From: Alphaproteobacteria bacterium
Lineage (GTDB): Bacteria; Pseudomonadota; Alphaproteobacteria; Micavibrionales; UBA2020
DNA length: 15,852 nt
Reading direction: 5' to 3'
Assembly (NCBI GenBank): GCA_029266795.1
Contig: JAQSWE010000027.1
Location: 1-15,852 of the forward strand
The notes beneath the pieces were generated by a model. That model had not been told where the DNA came from and did no database searches. It saw only the letters and a list, made by a program, of their open reading frames with translations. Shown here in pieces: positions 6,215-13,137 of the stretch; the stretch's first letter is position 1, and each line of letters opens with the position of its first letter. The translations under genes and the position numbers were made by a program.

Positions 6215-8614
6215 TTACGAACGCAGAGACGCGCCAGTTTGTTTCACCACCGCATCGACGATTTTCTGGCTGACGGCGACAATTTCTTCATCTGTCAGCG
6301 TTTTTTCGACAGGCTGTAGTGTCACGCCGAGCGCGACCGATTTCTTGCCGGGATCGACGCCCTTGCCGGTGTAGACGTCGAAGATGTCGACATGGGTGAT
6401 GAGGTTCTTGTCAGCGGCCTTGATCGCCTTCACCAGCTTCTCCGCCTCGATCTTGTCATCCAGCACAAAGGCGAAATCGCGACTCAGCGGCTGGAAGGGG
6501 GAGGGTTTCAGCAGTTCCTTGCGCGAGCCTTTTTTCTTCGGCGCGGGGATATTGGCAAGGAACACCTCGAAGCCTGCGCATTTTTCGTCGCGTTTCATCG
6601 TCGCCAGCACGGCAGGATGCATTTCGCCGAAATAGGCGAGCACGGTCGGCCCCTGACGCAGCACGCCAGAGCGGCCGGGGTGATACCATTCAGGCGCGTC
6701 CGTCGTGATCTGCACGGATGCAGGGTTCACGCCGCAGCTTTCCAGCACCGCCAGCGCATCCGATTTTGCATCGAACACATCGACATCGCGCGCTGTTTGC
6801 GCCCAGTGGCGTGACGTCGCAGCACCCGTGCGCAGACCGGTCGCCGTCATCAGCTGGCCATCCGCTTCGGTCGATTTGAAGACAGTGCCAAGTTCAAACA
6901 AGCAGGCATCCGGATGCCCGCGATCGGCATTGCGGCCGGCGGCGGTGATCAGGTTGGGCAGGATCGACGGGCGCATGACGGCAAGATCCGCCGAAATCGG
7001 GTTGGTCAGCGTCAGCGATTTCTTGTTCTGGTGCAGCTGCGCGCCGAACAAGTCGGACGTCGCATCATCCATGAACGACCAAGTAACAGTCTCATACAAC
7101 CCGCGCGCCGCAAGGATACGGCGGGCGACCGCGCCGCGTTTCGCCAGCGGGCTGAGGGCGCTGCGGCGTTCATCGGCAGCAGGGCGCACATAGACGGTCG
7201 GAATCTTGTCGTAGCCTTCGATGCGCAGGATTTCCTCGACGATATCCGCCGAACCCTCGACATCGCCGCGCCATGAGGGCGTGAGGATGTCCCACGCCTT
7301 GCCATTGTCCTTTACGCTGAAGCCCAGCGTGGTCAGGATATGTTTCTGGCGATCCAGCGCGAGATCCATTCCCCCCAGCAGTTTCAAGCGTTCCGGCGCG
7401 TAAGTGATGGGGCGCGACGTGTTGGGCACGCTGCCGGCAATCGCGAGCTCGCTCGGTTCGCCGCCGCAAAGATCTATAATCATCTTTGTCGCCAGTTCCG
7501 CGCCGGTTTGCGTGAAAGCGGGGTCAATGCCGCGTTCGAAGCGGTACCGCGCATCGCTGTCGATCTGCAGGCGCTGGCCGGTTTTGGCGGTGCGCACGGG
7601 ATCAAAATATGCGGCTTCCAGATAGACATTTGTCGTCGTCTCGGAAACGCCGGTTGATGCGCCGCCGATAATGCCGCCAAGCCCGAGCACGCCGGAATCA
7701 TCGTAGACGACGGCCATGCCGTCTTCCAGTTCATAGGTTTTATCATTCAGCGCCGCCAGCGTTTCGCCCGCTTTCGACAGGCGCACGGTGATATTTCCTT
7801 TCAGCTTGTCTGCATCAAACACATGGAGGGGGCGGCCATAGGCGATGGTGAAAAAGTTGGTGATATCGACAAGCGCCGAAATCGGGCGCAGGCCAATCGA
7901 TTTCAAACGGTCCTGCAGCCATTGTGGCGACGGGCCATTTTTCACGCCCTTGATATAGCGTCCGATGAACAGCGGGCAGGCATGGCTGTCTTTCGTCTCG
8001 ACGGTCACGGGGCTTTTGAATTTGCCGGCAACCGGCGCATCCCACGGTTTTTTCAACGTGCCAAGACCAGCGGCGGCCAAATCGCGCGCGATGCCGATAA
8101 TGCCGGCGCAGTCGCCGCGGTTCGGGGTCAGGTTGATTTCGATGACGGGGTCATTCTGGCCGAGCGCAATCGCGGCGGGCGAACCCGTCTGTGCGCTGTC
8201 GGGCAGCTCGATGATGCCTTTGTGTTCGTCGGACAGCAGCAATTCGCGCTCCGAACACATCATGCCGTTGCTTTCCTGCCCGCGGATCAGCGATTTTTTC
8301 AACGTGATGTCGGAGCCGGGGATATAGGAGCCGGAGGGCGCGAACACGCCCTTCATGCCTGCCCGCGCATTCGGCGCGCCGCAGACGACTTTCAGCTTTT
8401 CGCGCCCCGTGTCGACGATCAGGCATTGCAGCTTGTCGGCATCCGGGTGTTTCTCGGCGGAAACCACATGCGCGACCACGAAACCGTCGAGGGTTTTGGC
8501 AGGATCGTCGATGCCTTCGACTTCCAGACCAATGGCGGTCAGTTTGTGGCTGATTTCATCGAGCGATGCGGTGGTATCGAGATGTTCCTTGAGCCAGCTG
8601 AGCGTGAATTTCAT
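6215..8614 (-). CDS. pheT: Phenylalanine--tRNA ligase beta subunit
   Basis: This is the beta subunit of the cytoplasmic alpha2-beta2 PheRS, which charges tRNA-Phe; beta carries tRNA binding and editing. At 799 residues it has the usual bacterial length. In order there are: an EMAP/tRNA-binding domain at about 40-150 (AEKHPDADKLQ, VVCGAPNARAGMKGVFAP), the B3/4 editing domain at about 210-390, the B5 domain at about 400-480 (SWRGDVEGSADIVEEILRI), a catalytic-like module, and an FDX-ACB anticodon-binding domain over roughly the last 95 residues (PFQPLSRDFAFVLDD). It starts 14 nt after pheS with only a weak AAGAAAG ribosome binding site, suggesting coupling to pheS translation. Confidence 0.97.
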   Translation of the reverse strand: MKFTLSWLKEHLDTTASLDEISHKLTAIGLEVEGIDDPAKTLDGFVVAHVVSAEKHPDADKLQCLIVDTGREKLKVVCGAPNARAGMKGVFAPSGSYIPGSDITLKKSLIRGQESNGMMCSERELLLSDEHKGIIELPDSAQTGSPAAIALGQNDPVIEINLTPNRGDCAGIIGIARDLAAAGLGTLKKPWDAPVAGKFKSPVTVETKDSHACPLFIGRYIKGVKNGPSPQWLQDRLKSIGLRPISALVDITNFFTIAYGRPLHVFDADKLKGNITVRLSKAGETLAALNDKTYELEDGMAVVYDDSGVLGLGGIIGGASTGVSETTTNVYLEAAYFDPVRTAKTGQRLQIDSDARYRFERGIDPAFTQTGAELATKMIIDLCGGEPSELAIAGSVPNTSRPITYAPERLKLLGGMDLALDRQKHILTTLGFSVKDNGKAWDILTPSWRGDVEGSADIVEEILRIEGYDKIPTVYVRPAADERRSALSPLAKRGAVARRILAARGLYETVTWSFMDDATSDLFGAQLHQNKKSLTLTNPISADLAVMRPSILPNLITAAGRNADRGHPDACLFELGTVFKSTEADGQLMTATGLRTGAATSRHWAQTARDVDVFDAKSDALAVLESCGVNPASVQITTDAPEWYHPGRSGVLRQGPTVLAYFGEMHPAVLATMKRDEKCAGFEVFLANIPAPKKKGSRKELLKPSPFQPLSRDFAFVLDDKIEAEKLVKAIKAADKNLITHVDIFDVYTGKGVDPGKKSVALGVTLQPVEKTLTDEEIVAVSQKIVDAVVKQTGASLRS

Positions 8615-8628
8615 GGCAGTATTCTTTC

Positions 8629-9708
8629 TTAAGAGAGAGCGGGGTTCGGCTGTTCCATCGGGCCAAAGCCGTAATGCTTCAACCAGCGCAGGTCCGATTC
8701 AAAAAAGGTGCGCAGGTCGGGAATGCCGTATTTCAGCATCGCCACACGCTCGATGCCCATGCCGAAAGCGAAGCCCTGATATTCATTCGGGTCGATGCCG
8801 CAGCTTTTCAGCACATTCGGATGCACCATGCCGCAACCGAGGATTTCGAGCCAGTCATTGCCCTCGCCGATTTTCAGCTCGCCGCCCGCGCGGGAGCAGC
8901 CGATATCCATTTCGGCGGAGGGTTCGGTGAAGGGGAAGAAGCTGGGGCGGAAACGCGCCTTCAGGTCATCCACCTCGAAGAAACGGCGGCAGAATTCGAT
9001 CAGGCAACCTTTCAGGTGGCCCATATGGGCTGTCTTGTCGATCAGCAGCCCTTCCATCTGGTGGAACATCGGCGTATGCGTCATGTCGTAGTCCGAGCGG
9101 TAGGTGCGGCCCGGGATGATGACGCGGATCGGCGGTTTCTGCGTCTGCATCACATGCACTTGCACGGTAGATGTATGCGTGCGCAGCAGGCGTTTCGCAT
9201 CGAGGCCGGTCTTGCCCGCAACATCGGGGAAATAGAAGGTGTCGTGCATCTGGCGCGCCGGATGGCCGGGCGGGAAGTTGAGCGCGGTGAAGTTGTGGAA
9301 ATCGTCCTCAATCTCCGGCCCTTCGGCGACGCTGAAACCCATATCGGCGAAGATGACGGTCATTTCCTCGATCGTCTGGCTGATCGGGTGGATGGTGCCT
9401 TTTGCCTGCGGGCGGGGGCTTAAGGTCACATCGACTTTTTCTTTTTGCAGGCGCTCATTGAGCGCGGCGGATTTCAGCGTGTTCGCGCGCGCTTCGATCT
9501 CCGCCGTGATTTCGTCTTTCAGGCGGTTGAGCGCCTGCCCCATTTCCTTGCGCTGGTCGGGCGTCATCTGGCCGAGGCCCGCCATCAGGCCCGTCACCTT
9601 GCCTTTTTTGCCGAGCGCGGAGACGCGCACTTCTTCAAGGGAGTTGATGTCGTTGGCGGCCTTGACCGTTTCCACGATTTCTTTTTTCAGCGCGTCGATA
9701 TTGCTCAT
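8629..9708 (-). CDS. pheS: Phenylalanine--tRNA ligase alpha subunit
   Basis: This is the catalytic subunit of PheRS, a class II synthetase. An N-terminal coiled-coil arm covers about 1-90, with LGKKGKVTGLM typical of PheS. The catalytic core follows: PEIEDDFHNFTALNFPPGHP, motif 2 around Arg201-His211 (GRTYRSDYDMTH), FTEPSAEMD, and motif 3 GMGIER at 316-321. The length is 359 residues from the ATG at 9708. That start has AAGAAG (9718-9723) nine bases upstream and matches the PheS N-terminus; an in-frame ATG at 9717 has no room for this site. The gene follows the ferredoxin gene closely, so both are likely co-transcribed. No Phe-rich leader peptide or attenuator was seen upstream. Confidence 0.97.
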   Translation of the reverse strand: MSNIDALKKEIVETVKAANDINSLEEVRVSALGKKGKVTGLMAGLGQMTPDQRKEMGQALNRLKDEITAEIEARANTLKSAALNERLQKEKVDVTLSPRPQAKGTIHPISQTIEEMTVIFADMGFSVAEGPEIEDDFHNFTALNFPPGHPARQMHDTFYFPDVAGKTGLDAKRLLRTHTSTVQVHVMQTQKPPIRVIIPGRTYRSDYDMTHTPMFHQMEGLLIDKTAHMGHLKGCLIEFCRRFFEVDDLKARFRPSFFPFTEPSAEMDIGCSRAGGELKIGEGNDWLEILGCGMVHPNVLKSCGIDPNEYQGFAFGMGIERVAMLKYGIPDLRTFFESDLRWLKHYGFGPMEQPNPALS

Positions 9709-9725
9709 GTCCGTCATCTTCTTGG

Positions 9726-10058
9726 TTAGGGTTCCGTGCCGGGTGCAAGCGTGACCTGCAGCCCGTCCAGTTCTTCATTCATGATGATCTGGCAGCTCAG
9801 ACGCGAATTGTCCTGCACCGCGAATGCCTCGTCCATCATGTAAATCTCGTCTTCGCTGGCGGGCACCAGTTTATCGACCCATGCCGCATCCACATAAACG
9901 TGGCAGGTAGCGCAGGCGAGCGATCCGCCGCATTCCGCCTTGATTGCCACATTCGGGTCGGTCATGCCGTGGTCGCGGATGATCTCCATCACGCGCCAGC
10001 CTTCTATGGCGTCCAGTTCCTGCTCGCTCCCGTCGCGGCCTGTCACGCGGATCATCAT
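9726..10058 (-). CDS. [2Fe-2S] ferredoxin, adrenodoxin type
   Basis: This is a small soluble electron carrier. The cluster ligands are Cys43, Cys49, Cys52 and Cys89 in the pattern C-x5-C-x2-C...C, with the context AECGGSLACATCHVYV as in adrenodoxin, putidaredoxin and bacterial FdxB-type ferredoxins. It is 110 residues long, normal for the family, with a typical acidic stretch (PASEDEIYMMDEAF) that docks the reductase. Its ATG overlaps the TGA of the preceding membrane protein gene in an ATGA arrangement, implying translational coupling. The ferredoxin-NADP reductase two genes upstream is the obvious candidate partner. Partner oxidases or iron-sulfur assembly roles cannot be separated by sequence alone. 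Confidence 0.94.
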   Translation of the reverse strand: MMIRVTGRDGSEQELDAIEGWRVMEIIRDHGMTDPNVAIKAECGGSLACATCHVYVDAAWVDKLVPASEDEIYMMDEAFAVQDNSRLSCQIIMNEELDGLQVTLAPGTEP

Positions 10059-10828
10059 GCGCGTTCATCCGTGGTGGGGCGTTCCATGATCTCCTTCAGC
10101 GCGAAAGCGCCCGCCGCTGTCATGATCGCGGTGATGATCATCTGCACCGGCGCGCTCAACACCACGATGGGCGTCAGGCGCGGGTCATACATGTCCTTGA
10201 CGTCAGGCGGCAGGATCAGCGTCGTGACGAAATAGAAACAGGCGATGACGGGCAATGCCGCCAGCAACCCCATGCCTGCGATCCGGAATGAAATCGACAA
10301 ACCGGCGACGCGGCGGATGTATTTTGAAATCGGGTAATTCACGGCGGCCAGAATATGCGCAAGGCCGTAGCGCACACACCAGAACGCCGCGCCAAAGAAC
10401 AGCATGCTGATCGTCGCCATGCCGATATTGACCACGCCCTGTTCGGGGTTCATGGCCCAGCCCTGAAATCCCTGCAGCGCAACCCAGCCCATGCTGAACA
10501 GCAGCCAGATCAGGATGCAGGCATTCATGCCCTGCTGGCGCGCGGCGAGGTATGCCGTATCGGAAGGCAGGTTGTTGGCGCGTTCACCCATCATCAGCAG
10601 CCGTGACAGGTGGAACATAAACCAGCCGGTCATGATCGCAGAGGGCAGGCTCCAGCTAAAACTTTCGAAAATCGTCATATCGCGACCGTTCGTGAAAACC
10701 AGCGCCTTGGTCAACGCATCCACGCCCACGGGCAGGAGAGCGAGGCGCGCCAGATATACGCGTTCACGGCCGACGAAGATGTAGGCGTTGCGCACCGCGT
10801 TGGTAATGCTGAATTGACTGCCGCTCAT
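10055..10828 (-). CDS. Six-helix integral membrane protein, function unknown (257 aa)
   Basis: Hydrophobic segments at about 26-44, 57-79, 101-120, 132-152, 184-207 and 220-243 predict six transmembrane helices. The N-terminus is polar, and a short charged tail follows the last helix. There is no obvious cofactor motif such as paired histidines or CxxC, and no transporter signature. It lies between the ferredoxin-NADP reductase gene (41 nt upstream) and the ferredoxin gene, which it overlaps by four bases. A link to ferredoxin-dependent membrane redox chemistry is therefore conceivable but rests on context only. The upstream ribosome binding site is weak. No family was recognised. Confidence 0.8.
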   Translation of the reverse strand: MSGSQFSITNAVRNAYIFVGRERVYLARLALLPVGVDALTKALVFTNGRDMTIFESFSWSLPSAIMTGWFMFHLSRLLMMGERANNLPSDTAYLAARQQGMNACILIWLLFSMGWVALQGFQGWAMNPEQGVVNIGMATISMLFFGAAFWCVRYGLAHILAAVNYPISKYIRRVAGLSISFRIAGMGLLAALPVIACFYFVTTLILPPDVKDMYDPRLTPIVVLSAPVQMIITAIMTAAGAFALKEIMERPTTDERA

Positions 10829-10869
10829 ATTTCCGCTGTTTCCAAAATTTTCCTATATTCCCACCGGAA

Positions 10870-11907
10870 TCACTTCACGCCAAGTTTTCCCTGCAAATTG
10901 CTGCTCGATGTCGTGTATTCAAAGCGCAGCTTGCGGTCAGGATAGACATAACGGAAGGCTTTTTGCGCCATCAGCGCGGCTTCGTGGAATCCGGAAAGTA
11001 TCAGTTTCAATTTGCCGGGATACCAGTTGATGTCGCCGATGGCGAAGAGACGCTCCGCGGAGGTCTCGAATTTCTCGGTGTCGACGGGGATCAACCCGTT
11101 TTGCAATTCGATATTTTGCTGCGCGCACAGCTCGCCAACGGGGCCCAGCTTCATCGTCAGCCCGTAAAAGGCCAGCAGCGTGTCGCAGGGCAAATCCTGC
11201 ACCGTTTTGTCGGCATTGGTCAGGGTCAGCGCGTTGATCTGGCCATTCGCGCCCTTAATGTCGGTCAGGTTGGCAATGACCAGCTTCATTTTATTGTCGT
11301 TCACAAGCTGGCGCATCTGCGACACGGTATGCGGTGCGGCGCGGAAATCATCTCGGCGGTGGAGAAGGGTGAGCGAATTGGCGACGGGCGCGAGGTTGAC
11401 CGTCCAGTCGAGCGCGGAATCGCCGCCGCCCGCGATGACAAGGTTTTTGCCGCGAAACTGCTCCATCTTGCGCACGGCATAAAAGACCGATGTGCCTTCA
11501 TATTCCTCGATACCCTTGATGGGGGGCTTTTTGGGCGTGAAGCTGCCGCCGCCCGCCGCGATCACCGTCACGGGTGCTTCGATGACGGTGCCGGCATCGG
11601 TCGTCAGACGCCAGCCGTTGTCGATCTTCTCGATCTTCTGCGCCATCTCCCCGAAATGGAAGGTCGCGCCGAAGGGTTTGATCTGCTCCATCAGCCGGTC
11701 GGTCAGTTCCTGCCCCGTGACGATGGGCAATGCTGGAATGTCATAGATGGGTTTTTCGGGATATAGCTCGGCGCATTGGCCCCCCGGACGGTCGAGGATA
11801 TCGACCAGATGCGCCTTCATGTCGAGCAGCCCCAGCTCGAACACCGCGAACAGGCCCACGGGGCCTGCGCCGATAATGATCACATCTGTCTTATGCGCCG
11901 TTTCCAT
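10870..11907 (-). CDS. Ferredoxin--NADP reductase, thioredoxin-reductase-like type
   Basis: This flavoenzyme transfers electrons between NADPH and ferredoxin. The FAD site GAGPVG is at 13-18, with PGGQC at 41-45 as in the YumC-type FNR group. The NADPH site GGGDSA is at 160-165, followed by HRRDDFRA at 183-190. The thioredoxin-reductase redox CxxC is absent, which separates it from true TrxR. The C-terminal FAD segment (FAIGDINWYPGKLKLILSG) and an extra tail containing an aromatic residue (FEYTTSSSNLQGKLG) are typical of this FNR group. The start is the ATG at 11907 (345 aa); a TTG twelve codons upstream coincides with the putative -35 element. It is transcribed toward the ferredoxin gene, a likely redox partner. 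Confidence 0.9.
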   Translation of the reverse strand: METAHKTDVIIIGAGPVGLFAVFELGLLDMKAHLVDILDRPGGQCAELYPEKPIYDIPALPIVTGQELTDRLMEQIKPFGATFHFGEMAQKIEKIDNGWRLTTDAGTVIEAPVTVIAAGGGSFTPKKPPIKGIEEYEGTSVFYAVRKMEQFRGKNLVIAGGGDSALDWTVNLAPVANSLTLLHRRDDFRAAPHTVSQMRQLVNDNKMKLVIANLTDIKGANGQINALTLTNADKTVQDLPCDTLLAFYGLTMKLGPVGELCAQQNIELQNGLIPVDTEKFETSAERLFAIGDINWYPGKLKLILSGFHEAALMAQKAFRYVYPDRKLRFEYTTSSSNLQGKLGVK

Positions 11908-11915
11908 TGGGTCAG

Positions 11916-11943
11916 AAATAGGCGAAAAGGCGCGTAAAATCAA
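11916..11943 (-). promoter_or_regulatory. Candidate promoter giving a leaderless or near-leaderless reductase mRNA
   Basis: On the minus strand TTGATT (11943-11938) and CTATTT (11921-11916) are 16 nt apart. Only 8 nt separate the -10 from the ATG, and there is no Shine-Dalgarno sequence. Transcription would start at or within a few bases of the start codon. Confidence 0.45.
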
Positions 11944-11958
11944 GGGTTTTAGGGTTTT

Positions 11959-12534
11959 TTAGCGGCCAAGTCCCTGATATAGGCCGGGAATGTTGCTTTT
12001 CGGCGGCGGCACGACGGTGGCGACATCGCCCGTGACCGGCCACAGCTTCAGCTTGTCGGCATGTTCGGGGCGCACGAGCCCCGCCGCCACCGACTTGTCG
12101 AAGGATTGCTTGAGGCCGTCCAAGTAATCCGACACCTGCACCAGCACCACCGCAGGGCCACCCTCATAAACGGCCTTTTCGAGCGCCTGCATGACTTCGC
12201 GCATGGAGCCGGGTCCGCCGGGGAGGGAGAAGAGGGCGGTCGGGTTGTGATGCGTCGTTAAAACCTTGAAGCGTTCCTGTTCGGAGGTCACATGGATATG
12301 GCCGGCCTTGGCGAATTGCGGTTCGTCCCTGTATTGCTCCAGCACCACGGCGGTCACTTTGCCGCCTGCTTCCAGTGCCGCGCCTGCAACCGCGCCCATC
12401 ACGCCGCGCGTGCCGCCGCCGTAAAGTATTTCGTGTCCGGCCAGTGCCAGCTTGCGCCCGAGTTCGGCGGCAGCCTCCATGATGGCCGGATCATCCGGTG
12501 TTTTCGATCCTGCGAATACGGCGACGGTTGCCAT
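11959..12534 (-). CDS. LOG family protein (nucleoside 5'-monophosphate phosphoribohydrolase type)
   Basis: LOG proteins have a Rossmann-like fold and hydrolyse N6-modified or plain AMP to the free base and ribose 5-phosphate; many bacterial members are only annotated as TIGR00730. Signature segments are YGGGTRGVMG at 38-47 and PGGPGSMRE at 105-113, the second matching PGGxGTxxE with Ser in place of Thr. The catalytic Arg and Glu positions of that motif are kept. It is 191 residues, normal for the family. The start overlaps the previous stop as TAATG (one shared base), so it is translationally coupled to the unknown gene upstream. True substrate (cytokinin precursor, AMP or another nucleotide) is uncertain. 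Confidence 0.87.
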   Translation of the reverse strand: MATVAVFAGSKTPDDPAIMEAAAELGRKLALAGHEILYGGGTRGVMGAVAGAALEAGGKVTAVVLEQYRDEPQFAKAGHIHVTSEQERFKVLTTHHNPTALFSLPGGPGSMREVMQALEKAVYEGGPAVVLVQVSDYLDGLKQSFDKSVAAGLVRPEHADKLKLWPVTGDVATVVPPPKSNIPGLYQGLGR

Positions 12535-13019
12535 TAGAATAACCCGCCATTTCCCGACGGTTTCGGCAGCACGCGCGTCATGAAACGGCCGAATTTGCTG
12601 AATTGGCCTTTTTCCTCATGCGGGCTCGGAACGCCGCGGAACGTGACGCCGCGCACATGGTTCATGCCGATGTAATTCAGCACGTCGTAAATTTCCTTGG
12701 GATTTTTGAGTTCTTCTTTTTTGTTGTCGAAGGTGAGCGATGTGAGCGTCATCGCGCTGTCCGCATACCATTCGGCCTTCAATTCGGTTTTGTATTCCTG
12801 CCCGTTTTTCAGGATCGTGGCGTCGAGCGTGAAGGTTTTTCCGTCAACCATGTTGTTGATCGTGTAGGTAGCGTAATTGCCTTCCGACTTGTTGCCCCAT
12901 TCGCGCTTTTCACTTGTGCCGCGCGCGGGCGCACCCAGAATGAATGTCACATCACTGGTGTTCAGGCGGTTGGGCGGGATCTGGCGGGCGGCGCTGTCGC
13001 CGAATAATTTTTTCAACAT
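12534..13019 (-). CDS. Hypothetical protein (161 aa), coupled to the LOG gene
   Basis: The start at 13019 has AGGAG eight bases upstream; a longer in-frame version starting at 13043 would overlap the -10 element of the promoter. The protein is soluble and basic, with no signal peptide or membrane helix. It has beta-rich segments in the middle (YATYTINNMVDGKTFTLDA, ELKAEWYADSAMTLTSLTF) and a Gly/Pro-containing basic tail (TRVLPKPSGNGG). No family or catalytic motif was recognised. Its stop codon shares a base with the LOG start (TAATG), so the two probably act together or at least at fixed ratio. It is the first gene of the minus-strand unit and has a good promoter. Confidence 0.72.
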   Translation of the reverse strand: MLKKLFGDSAARQIPPNRLNTSDVTFILGAPARGTSEKREWGNKSEGNYATYTINNMVDGKTFTLDATILKNGQEYKTELKAEWYADSAMTLTSLTFDNKKEELKNPKEIYDVLNYIGMNHVRGVTFRGVPSPHEEKGQFSKFGRFMTRVLPKPSGNGGLF

Positions 13020-13039
13020 TATGAATTCTCCTGTCGGAT

Positions 13040-13068
13040 ACAATACGCCTCTTGGCGGGTGGGGTCAA
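13040..13068 (-). promoter_or_regulatory. Sigma70-type promoter of the hypothetical/LOG unit
   Basis: On the minus strand TTGACC (13068-13063) and TATTGT (13045-13040) have the ideal 17-nt spacing. Transcription would start near 13033, about 14 nt before the start codon, with the AGGAG inside that short leader. Confidence 0.6.
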
Positions 13069-13094
13069 TAAATATGGTAAATAGGCATATTTAT
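13068..13094. repeat. Perfect 9-9-9 inverted repeat in the divergent promoter region (possible operator)
   Basis: ATAAATATG (13068-13076) and CATATTTAT (13086-13094) are exact reverse complements with a 9-nt spacer. The site is AT-rich in a GC-rich setting. It abuts the -35 of the minus-strand promoter and lies upstream of the candidate plus-strand promoter, a suitable place for a dimeric regulator acting on both. No known regulator consensus was matched. Confidence 0.5.
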
Positions 13095-13101
13095 CAAAGA
13101 G

Positions 13102-13130
13102 TTTAAGTGTTTAGCAAAAACGGCTAGACT
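13102..13130 (+). promoter_or_regulatory. Weak candidate promoter for the regulator-AroE chimera
   Basis: TTTAAG (13102-13107) and TAGACT (13125-13130) are 17 nt apart. The -10 ends 7 nt before the ATG at 13138, and no Shine-Dalgarno sequence is present, so the mRNA could be leaderless. The -35 is poor, so the call rests mostly on position. Confidence 0.3.
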
Positions 13131-13137
13131 GTCGGGC

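Noticed and set aside
7823..8632. Open frame of 269 codons on the plus strand opposite pheT
   Set aside because: Shadow of pheT in a GC-rich genome; no start signal and no family resemblance.
8674..9423. Open frame of 249 codons on the plus strand opposite pheS
   Set aside because: Shadow of pheS, which has complete class II synthetase motifs on the other strand.
9726..10058. Rieske or plant-type ferredoxin assignment
   Set aside because: The C-x5-C-x2-C spacing with a distant fourth Cys is adrenodoxin-type, not C-x4-C-x2-C plant-type and not the His-containing Rieske pattern.
10963..11766. Open frame of 267 codons opposite the ferredoxin-NADP reductase
   Set aside because: Shadow frame with no domain; the reductase has intact FAD and NADPH motifs.
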